From Holosporaceae bacterium UBA3830 (lineage in GTDB: Bacteria; Pseudomonadota; Alphaproteobacteria; UBA3830): a stretch of 37,001 bases of DNA. The stretch lies in assembly GCA_002393025.1 (NCBI GenBank), contig DGIE01000043.1, positions 1 through 37,001 of the forward strand, read 5' to 3'. Shown in pieces: positions 31,689-37,001 of the stretch. Positions within the stretch are counted from its first letter, which is position 1; every line of letters begins with the position of its first letter. The position numbers were made by a program, and so were the translations under genes. The notes under the pieces were generated by a model. That model ran no database searches, was not told the DNA's origin, and saw only the letters and a program-made list of their open reading frames with translations.

Positions 31689-32381
31689 TTGAGGAATTTT
31701 ATTTTAAAAAGACTTCCAACTCTGAAGAAGTGGATGGAAAATGAGAGATTCGAGAGTGTTGTATCTCGTGTCCTGGCGTTTTTTATGCGGCTTTCTTATG
31801 CAACGACGCGGTGGACAATAATCGGGGATGATATTCCTTGTAAATATCATGAATCCGAAGAACCTTTTCTTGTGAGTCTGTGGCATGATCGACTTATGTT
31901 GGCTCCTTGCGTCTGGCACTGGAAACATCCTTTGCATGTTTTGGCTTCAAATCATAAGGACGGTCGTTTGATTGCAAAAGTTGTCAGTCATTTTGGTATG
32001 CTGGCGGTGTATGGATCAACAGGAAAAGGTGTCGCTGCGGCTCGTGACTTGATTAAACTTGTAAAAAACGGAAAATACATAGCAATTATTCCAGATGGTC
32101 CCAGAGGACCACGGCACAGACTAGCACCAGGAACAGTGGTAATTTCTCGCTTGACAAAGACTGATATTTTGCCTTTCAGTTTCTGCGTTAAGAGGTATTA
32201 CAGATTAAATTCTTGGGATAAATTTATTTTTGCTTGGCCGTTCAACAGAGGAGTCATGGTGTGGGGAAAACCGATAAAATGGTCTGATCTCAAAAATATG
32301 ACGCAAGAAGAAGCCTGCGCGTATGTCGAATCAAAAATCAATGAATGTTCTCAAAAAGCGTACCAGGTGTTAATTGGATAA
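31689..32381 (+). CDS. DUF374 lysophospholipid acyltransferase-like protein
   Basis: A 230-residue protein of the DUF374 group, distant relatives of LpxL/PlsC acyltransferases. It shows EPFLVSLWHDRLMLAP (catalytic H-D in a W-H-D-R block), HKDGRLIAKVVSHFGM, YGSTGKGVAAARDLIKLV and IIPDGPRGPRHRLAPGTVVI, the family's most conserved stretch. DUF374 genes often sit next to waaA, as here, and a role in lipid A or phospholipid acylation is assumed, not proven. TTG at 31689 is the start, five bases after the FkbM stop, with only AAGG as ribosome binding site. The waaA TTG overlaps its end by 8 bases. Confidence 0.85.
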   Translation: MRNFILKRLPTLKKWMENERFESVVSRVLAFFMRLSYATTRWTIIGDDIPCKYHESEEPFLVSLWHDRLMLAPCVWHWKHPLHVLASNHKDGRLIAKVVSHFGMLAVYGSTGKGVAAARDLIKLVKNGKYIAIIPDGPRGPRHRLAPGTVVISRLTKTDILPFSFCVKRYYRLNSWDKFIFAWPFNRGVMVWGKPIKWSDLKNMTQEEACAYVESKINECSQKAYQVLIG

Positions 32382-33630
32382 TTTATACAGAATATTATCT
32401 TCTCTGCTTGCTCCGATTTTGAGGATATACTTCTATTCTCGCTGCTTATATAGAAAAGATAATTGGAAAGACGTTCAAAACCATTTCGGTCAGCCAAACA
32501 AAAGTAGACCGAGAGGTTCGCTGATTTGGATCCACGCTGCGAGTATCGGAGAATCTACTGCGGCATTGACCTACATAAAGCATCTGAAAAAGAAAAATCC
32601 GACGCTAAATATTCTGATAACAACAATTACCATTACATCAGCACAAATTTTAGAATCAAAATTGAAAAATATTAGTGGATGTATACATCAGTTTGCTGTG
32701 ACTGACAATCCGAGATGGATTCGAAAATTCCTGGATTATTGGAAACCGGAGAAAGCATTTTTTCTAGAGTCGGAAATATGGCCCAATACAGTCAACGAAT
32801 TATATAAAAGAAAGATCCCTTTATTTTTATTAAATGCGCGACTATCTCAGAGGTCATTTAAAAGATGGTCATACTTAAAGGGATTTCTTTCTTCTGTGTT
32901 GGAAAAATTTACCGCAATTCTTGCTCAATCTGAATTAGATGAGAAAAAATATAGATTCTTTTCAGATCAAAATGTTTTCAGAATAGATAATCTGAAATAC
33001 GCAAATACTCTCCCACCCTGCAACGAAAAACTATTTTTACAGTTGAAAGAAATTTGTAAGAACAAAAAAATACTGGTTGCTGCTAGTACTCACCGAGGAG
33101 AAGAAGAAGAAATTATCAAAGCCCATATCAAATTAAAAAAAGAATTTGATTTAGTTACGATTATTATTCCAAGACATCTAAACAGAATTACTGAAATTAT
33201 AAAAACTTTTGGTAAATATCCTTTAACTTATCAGTTGAGATCCAGACTTACGCTAGCCGTTACAGACTTAATCTGTGTAGATACATTCGGAGAGGTAGGA
33301 ACATGTTTTCGTTTGGCGGATGTTACATTTGTCGGAGGATCATTAGTTCCGATAGGAGGACACAATATATACGAACCAATATCTCTCGGAAAACCCGTGC
33401 TATTTGGTCCGTATATGGATAACTCTCTTGAAGTTCGAGATTTGGCTATGAAGAGTCAAACTGGATTCGAGGTCAAATCTTTTGAGGATATCGTCTCGTA
33501 TTGTCGCGATTTTTTCTCAAACAAAGATCTATTAAAACAAATAGAAGGAAAAACAAAGCAGATGACTTATAACAACTCATTACAACAAATTGATAGCATT
33601 ATAGATTCTACCTTACGAAAAATTTTGTAA
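32374..33630 (+). CDS. waaA: Kdo transferase WaaA (KdtA)
   Basis: Adds Kdo from CMP-Kdo to lipid IVA at the inner membrane. The 418 residues have a membrane-associated N-terminus (LLAPILRIYFYSRCLYRKDN), IWIHAASIGESTAALTYIKH with the catalytic Glu, ILITTITITSAQI, KPEKAFFLESEIWPN, LNARLSQRSFKRW, and the nucleotide-sugar domain VAASTHRGEEEEI, IIIPRHLNRI, DTFGEVGTCFRLADVTFVGGS and GGHNIYEPISLGKPVLFGP. It starts at TTG inside the end of the DUF374 gene. Its stop codon lies within the -35 element of the ssrA promoter. Confidence 0.96.
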   Translation: MDNLYRILSSLLAPILRIYFYSRCLYRKDNWKDVQNHFGQPNKSRPRGSLIWIHAASIGESTAALTYIKHLKKKNPTLNILITTITITSAQILESKLKNISGCIHQFAVTDNPRWIRKFLDYWKPEKAFFLESEIWPNTVNELYKRKIPLFLLNARLSQRSFKRWSYLKGFLSSVLEKFTAILAQSELDEKKYRFFSDQNVFRIDNLKYANTLPPCNEKLFLQLKEICKNKKILVAASTHRGEEEEIIKAHIKLKKEFDLVTIIIPRHLNRITEIIKTFGKYPLTYQLRSRLTLAVTDLICVDTFGEVGTCFRLADVTFVGGSLVPIGGHNIYEPISLGKPVLFGPYMDNSLEVRDLAMKSQTGFEVKSFEDIVSYCRDFFSNKDLLKQIEGKTKQMTYNNSLQQIDSIIDSTLRKIL

Positions 33631-33652
33631 TTAAATCAAAAAATGTTACAAT
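33625..33652 (+). promoter_or_regulatory. Promoter of ssrA
   Basis: TTGTAA (33625-33630), a 16-base spacer, and TACAAT (33647-33652) give nine of twelve consensus bases. Transcription would begin near 33659, just ahead of the acceptor half of tmRNA. The -35 includes the waaA stop codon. Confidence 0.6.
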
Positions 33653-33658
33653 TGAACT

Positions 33659-33938
33659 GTTAGAGATAACTATGATGATAAACGCTGTGAGTAATAGGTG
33701 CTGTGGACTCGGGGGCGGAGCCCGACACTTCCACCAATCTTATGGGAGTGAATAGATTCGACACGGGCTGAAAGGCATGGTTTTCATTCGGGGTGGTTTC
33801 CGTTATAGAACTGATAAATATAAATGCGAACGATAATTTAGTCGCATGCAACGATAACTTTGATGAGGTAGCTTTGGCCGCCTAGTTGAAGGTAAGTAGA
33901 CGCGGTTTGGGAGCGCCGGGCAACAGAAGCTCCCGCCT
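33659..33938 (+). ncRNA. ssrA: tmRNA, circularly permuted two-piece type
   Basis: tmRNA with SmpB rescues stalled ribosomes and tags the nascent chain for proteolysis. The gene is permuted. First comes the acceptor half with a 5-bp T stem (TCGGG 33709-33713 / CCCGA 33721-33725), acceptor strand CACTTCC (33726-33732), and ACCA to 33736. Next is a 7-base loop, ATCTTAT. The 5' half then starts GGGAGTG (33744-33750), which pairs with CACTTCC over all seven positions, including a G3-U wobble, the alanine identity signal. AGATTCGAC (33754-33762) is the conserved D-loop-like segment. The tag frame from 33826 to the stop at 33883-33885 reads ANDNLVACNDNFDEVALAA. An alternative resume codon, GCA at 33844 preceded by TAGTC, would give ACNDNFDEVALAA. 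Exact transcript ends are estimates. Confidence 0.93.
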
Positions 33939-33940
33939 TT
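33909..33940 (+). terminator. 3' stem-loop / terminator of ssrA
   Basis: GGGAGC (33909-33914) pairs with GCTCCC (33929-33934) across a 14-base loop and is followed by GCCTTTTG. The stem may belong to the coding half of tmRNA, end the transcript, or do both. Confidence 0.5.
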
Positions 33941-34053
33941 TGTGTCCGAAATATTTAGGAATTTCGACATGTTCCCAGCAATTTGGTGGATAGTTAATGA
34001 TTTTTTTACTCCTTTGGTGTAAATTAGTCCATGTCATACTTTGGAGAGTTTTT

Positions 34054-35385
34054 ATGAAAGCAAATATTTCGGGATTTCCCGAGTTTCTTCCGAATGAGCA
34101 GATTGTTTTTAACAGGATTTCCCAGTCGATAAAAGATCATTTCGAATTGTACGGTTTTGTACCTATGGATACGGCTGCAGTAGAAAAAGTAGATGTACTC
34201 CTTGCAAAAGGAAACGACAATGAAATTTATGGGTTGTATCGTTTAGCGGATGAAAATTCCAAAAAGGATTTGGGATTAAGATTCGATCTGACTGTTCCTT
34301 TGGCCAGATATATCTCCCAAAACGCGGGAGAGTTAATATTCCCATTTAAACGCTATCAGGTTGCTCCGGTGTGGCGAGGAGAAAGACCTCAATATGGAAG
34401 ATATCGTCAATTTTATCAATGTGATGTTGATATAATTGGTGATGGTACACTTTCAATTGATCACGATGCCGAGATTATTTCGTTGGTTACGTGGGCATTA
34501 TCTACACTACGAGTTCCCGATTTTCATACAAAGATAAATAACAGAAAAATTTTAACGGGATTTTTCTCCAAACTAGTTGGACCAAATAATTTAATCAATG
34601 CTATTCGGTTAGTTGATAAGTCTGATAAAATCTCTTTGGAGGAATTCGAAACCGAAATGGTAAAACTTCTTAATAATGAAAAGGATTTTTCGAAGGTAGA
34701 GAGCTTCCTTGATGCCGAAAAAAGAGGAAGCATGGAAGAGATTTTAAACTGGTTGCAATCTCTCAGCCTGGGAGATGAATTCATGCAAGGAGTTGATGAA
34801 TTAAATGTGGTAGTACAAACTTTGAGAAAGTTAGGGCTATCCAATGATCGTCTAAAAATCAGTACAAAATTGGCTCGCGGACTTACTTATTATACTGGAA
34901 CTATTTTCGAGACCGTTTTCGACGATATAAAGGATACCGGAAGCATAGCGGGAGGAGGACGTTATGAAGATCTGACCATGACTCTGGGAAATTCTAAAAA
35001 GTATCCAGGGGTCGGAGCCACTATAGGAATCTCAAGATTAGTTCCTAAATTAATTGAATTGGGGTTGGTCAGCGTCAATAAAAAATCTACAGCTGATCTT
35101 TTAATCACAGTACAGGACAGAAGCTTAGTATCTTATTATATGAAGTTGGCCAACAAATTCAGAGCGTTGGGCATAAAAACTGAGACGTATTTGCAGGATA
35201 AACCTCTCGGAGCGCAGCTTACTTATGCAAACAGAAAAGGAATTAATTTTGTTTTAATCGCCAATGAAATGGAAATTTTGGATAGCAAAGCAATAATTCG
35301 TAATTTAAAGACGAGAGAACAGAAAATTATTCGCACAGAATTTATCGGCAATGAGGTGAAGCAAATTTTCGACGACTTTGCTTAG
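34054..35385 (+). CDS. hisS: Histidyl-tRNA synthetase
   Basis: Charges tRNA-His. The 443 residues include class II motif 1 near the N-terminus (FPEFLPNEQIVFNRISQSI), KKDLGLRFDLTVPLARYIS, motif 2 (FKRYQVAPVWRGERPQYGRYRQFYQCDVDIIG region), histidine motifs LARGLTYYTGTIFETVF and SIAGGGRYEDLTMTLG, motif 3 (PGVGATIGISRL), and an anticodon-binding domain (ADLLITVQD..., LGAQLTYANRKGINFVLIA). The frame is open from 33997, but the ATG at 34054 has GGAG seven bases upstream and starts at the family's usual point, MKANISGFPEF. Confidence 0.96.
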   Translation: MKANISGFPEFLPNEQIVFNRISQSIKDHFELYGFVPMDTAAVEKVDVLLAKGNDNEIYGLYRLADENSKKDLGLRFDLTVPLARYISQNAGELIFPFKRYQVAPVWRGERPQYGRYRQFYQCDVDIIGDGTLSIDHDAEIISLVTWALSTLRVPDFHTKINNRKILTGFFSKLVGPNNLINAIRLVDKSDKISLEEFETEMVKLLNNEKDFSKVESFLDAEKRGSMEEILNWLQSLSLGDEFMQGVDELNVVVQTLRKLGLSNDRLKISTKLARGLTYYTGTIFETVFDDIKDTGSIAGGGRYEDLTMTLGNSKKYPGVGATIGISRLVPKLIELGLVSVNKKSTADLLITVQDRSLVSYYMKLANKFRALGIKTETYLQDKPLGAQLTYANRKGINFVLIANEMEILDSKAIIRNLKTREQKIIRTEFIGNEVKQIFDDFA

Positions 35386-35457
35386 AGAAAGAATTTCTAT
35401 GGGAAAAAAAATCTAAACGGTGATGGTGAACCTGTAGAGGACGTTTCGACTGAATGT

Positions 35458-36165
35458 GTGGTAGATCCGGTTATCAGTGGAAAAAGGAGAAATGGAATAG
35501 CTATCACCTGCGGATTTGTATTGTTGTTACTTCTTTTCGTATTCATGTTACTAGATTGGCGTGTAAAAGATGTGTGCAAGTGGAGTCATTTCGAGGAAAT
35601 ACCAAGCTTTTCACAGAGAATTGATTTGATTTCTTCAATTTTCAAGATAAATACATACCATGTTTATTTTGTTCAAGATTATCAAGGATACAGCAGCAGA
35701 GAGAAACTTCTTGATGATATAGAAAAGAATCAAAAGCATATCATAAAACAACTGAAAACAGCGGGACTACAAGACGGCGAAATCGAAATCTCCCTTCCGT
35801 CGCAAATTGACACTTATGAGGAATCGGCACATTGGTCTGCGGATACAAAATCGTTTGGAATAAACGGCGTCACAATTGATATAAAAACGAAAAATAAAAA
35901 ACTCTATAATTTATTTTCTAACGCAGTTATAACCGTCTCTCATCAGCCAAAAACAGATGTGCAAATCTCATGGCCAATAGAAAAACTAAAAGGACACAGT
36001 ATTCATCAAAGTTCCCGACCTGTATTTAGTTTCAGCTTTACATCTACAATACTGAAAGCCTTGGATTGCACCCGAGTATCCGTTGTACACCAAACACTCA
36101 TCGAAAAAAATCCAAATAAAATATCTATTAATACACTGCAAAAAGCATACGATCAATTGCAATAA
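35458..36165 (+). CDS. Single-span membrane protein, unknown, possibly frameshifted at its start
   Basis: I do not recognise this protein. From the GTG at 35458 it has 235 residues: a basic N-terminus (SGKRRNG), one membrane helix (residues 13-32, IAITCGFVLLLLLFVFMLLD) and a periplasmic part of mixed strands and helices (TYHVYFVQDYQGYSSREKLL, EIEISLPSQIDTYEES, GVTIDIKTKNKKLYNLFSN). The GTG has no ribosome binding site. The frame is open back to 35386, and an ATG at 35399, 13 bases after hisS, would join it after a -1 shift in a run of eight A residues (35404-35411). That product would begin MGKKNLNGDGEPVEDVS. Placement directly after hisS suggests one transcript. Confidence 0.6.
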   Translation: MVDPVISGKRRNGIAITCGFVLLLLLFVFMLLDWRVKDVCKWSHFEEIPSFSQRIDLISSIFKINTYHVYFVQDYQGYSSREKLLDDIEKNQKHIIKQLKTAGLQDGEIEISLPSQIDTYEESAHWSADTKSFGINGVTIDIKTKNKKLYNLFSNAVITVSHQPKTDVQISWPIEKLKGHSIHQSSRPVFSFSFTSTILKALDCTRVSVVHQTLIEKNPNKISINTLQKAYDQLQ

Positions 36166-36311
36166 ACAAATCTCACCATTTCCGTAACACGAGAGAGACT
36201 CCGTCAACAGAAAACTTTGCTCACTTCAGACTTACGCAAAAGAACTCCTCCCGTCCGCACTTCGGCATAAACAGGCCCCCCTACCTAAACTACAAGTCCT
36301 TTGATCTCTCG

Positions 36312-36328
36312 AACTACATGGTAGTTTT
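36312..36328 (+). terminator. Weak terminator-like hairpin
   Basis: AACTAC (36312-36317) and GTAGTT (36321-36326) form a perfect 6-bp stem with an ATG loop, followed only by TTCC. It lies about 150 bases beyond the 35458 gene and could end its transcript. The 36166-36311 stretch holds nothing else I can support. Confidence 0.3.
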
Positions 36329-36335
36329 CCGGGTA

Positions 36336-36362
36336 CAAAAAAGAAGGAGAACATCCTCCTTC
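36336..36362 (-). terminator. Rho-independent terminator after the 36384 gene
   Basis: GAAGGAG (36343-36349) pairs with CTCCTTC (36356-36362) around a 6-base loop. On the minus strand the stem runs straight into TTTTTTG, a classic terminator 21 bases beyond the stop of the secreted protein gene. Confidence 0.8.
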
Positions 36363-36383
36363 CTGACAATAAATACGACTTAA

Positions 36384-36809
36384 CTAAGCCTGACTTCCAT
36401 TCAGCTCATTATAAAAATATTCACAAACCGCATTCTTGGCTTCCTGCCTACTTTTATAATATACCACATTACCATCCTCACCCTTCGGATAATACTCAGA
36501 ACCTTTGTAGATTATCTTACAAGTAATCCCCTCTCCACCTACTGCATAATCAAACATCACATTACTTAAATTAGGTGCACTGCTGTTATCTTTGTTACTC
36601 TCCAAAAGGCCTCGAAGCTTTGTTATGTAATCTACATCGCTCGAAATATTGCTTGCTTTAGATGAACTTTTTTCATGAGGACTTTTTATGACATTCATCA
36701 TCGCAGAAGCGCTCGGCTCTCCCGACGCCCAATCAATGCCTCTATTCCCCTGCATTCCCAAAACCACCGCTGAGGAACACACTAAAGCTACAAATATAAA
36801 TTGTCTCAT
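36384..36809 (-). CDS. Small secreted protein, unknown function
   Basis: I do not recognise this 141-residue protein. It has a signal peptide (RQFIFVALVCSSAVVLGM, about residues 1-20), a Ser/Lys/Asn-rich disordered middle (SPHEKSSSKASNISSD), and a C-terminal folded-looking part (VMFDYAVGGEGITCKIIYKG, YYKSRQEAKNAVCEYFYNEL) with two Cys that could form a disulfide. TAGGAG six bases before the ATG and a strong terminator after the stop show it is a real single-gene unit. Its mature region does not obviously resemble the other secreted proteins in this window. Confidence 0.65.
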   Translation of the reverse strand: MRQFIFVALVCSSAVVLGMQGNRGIDWASGEPSASAMMNVIKSPHEKSSSKASNISSDVDYITKLRGLLESNKDNSSAPNLSNVMFDYAVGGEGITCKIIYKGSEYYPKGEDGNVVYYKSRQEAKNAVCEYFYNELNGSQA

Positions 36810-37001
36810 TTTTTACTCCTACCTAAACACAACAAAAAACAGGAACACCACTGCCCCTTGTCTAAAGGGTGCCATAGGTAGAACATTATTGCAATAAAAT
36901 TTCATCATTATTTGCCAAATAAAACTAATTATTATTGTAAGAAAGTATAACTTTCGTTATATAGCGATTCTCCTATCAAAAGAGAAAGTTAACATTCTAT
37001 T
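36810..37001. other. Upstream region of the 36384 gene to the window edge
   Basis: 192 AT-rich bases with two small perfect inverted repeats: CCCTT/AAGGG (about 36856-36870) and GAAAGT/ACTTTC (about 36943-36957). Either could be regulatory. Promoter-like boxes on the minus strand are too weak to place. No coding region is supported. Confidence 0.35.

Noticed and set aside
33660..33851. 63-codon minus-strand frame near 33.7 kb
   Set aside because: It is antisense to tmRNA, whose acceptor pairing and tag are unmistakable.
1..37001. CRISPR array, insertion sequence, tRNA or rRNA genes
   Set aside because: I looked for evenly spaced repeats, transposase motifs, terminal inverted repeats and tRNA T-arm signatures and found none except the tmRNA.

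Overview
The window looks like a piece of chromosome from an AT-rich, probably host-associated alphaproteobacterium. The best evidence is the circularly permuted ssrA (tmRNA) gene near 33.7 kb, whose CCA-bearing 3' half precedes its 5' half, a form typical of Alphaproteobacteria. The gene orders leuS-lptE-holA and kdsD-lptC-lptB-hpf also fit. Low GC, many TTG and GTG starts, overlapping genes, an ankyrin fragment and many exported proteins suggest an intracellular lineage such as Holosporales or Rickettsiales; that placement is inference. A complete-looking supply of LPS genes argues against lineages that have lost LPS. No tRNA, rRNA, CRISPR array, insertion sequence or prophage block was seen.

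Layout. 1-583 (-): 5' part of a Tad pilus-like membrane protein running off the edge. 821-7449 (-): envelope operon glmU-glmS-kdsD-lptC/A-lptB, followed by the ribosome hibernation factor hpf. 7559-10152: a SPOR-domain protein and two secreted acidic, Met/Gln-rich proteins of unknown function. 10257-11896: SlyB-like lipoprotein, the t6A enzyme Sua5/TsaC, and a small superinfection-immunity-like membrane protein. 12026-15594 (-): ftsY, mtaB, gmk and an outer-membrane barrel. 15779-18788 (+): an MFS transporter and two GT25-type glycosyltransferase-like proteins carrying export signals. 19034-26062 (+): ettA, a HAD hydrolase, a HIT protein, leuS, lptE and holA. 26113-28422 (-): ankyrin fragment and recJ. 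28560-33630 (+): S9 peptidase lipoprotein, FkbM methyltransferase with a signal peptide, a DUF374 acyltransferase-like protein and waaA. Then ssrA, hisS, an unknown membrane protein and an unknown secreted protein.

How the genes work together. GlmS and GlmU make UDP-GlcNAc for peptidoglycan and lipid A. KdsD starts Kdo synthesis and WaaA attaches Kdo to lipid A. LptB, LptC/A and LptE export LPS. Sua5 and MtaB act in sequence on A37 of tRNA (t6A, then ms2t6A). HPF, EttA, tmRNA, FtsY, LeuS and HisS belong to translation and protein targeting.

Most worth a second look: the duplicated tmRNA tag, the LptC-LptA fusion, the slippery A8 tract ahead of the 35458 gene, the Met-rich secreted pair with duplicated leaders, and the enzymes with export signals (two GT25-like, one FkbM).
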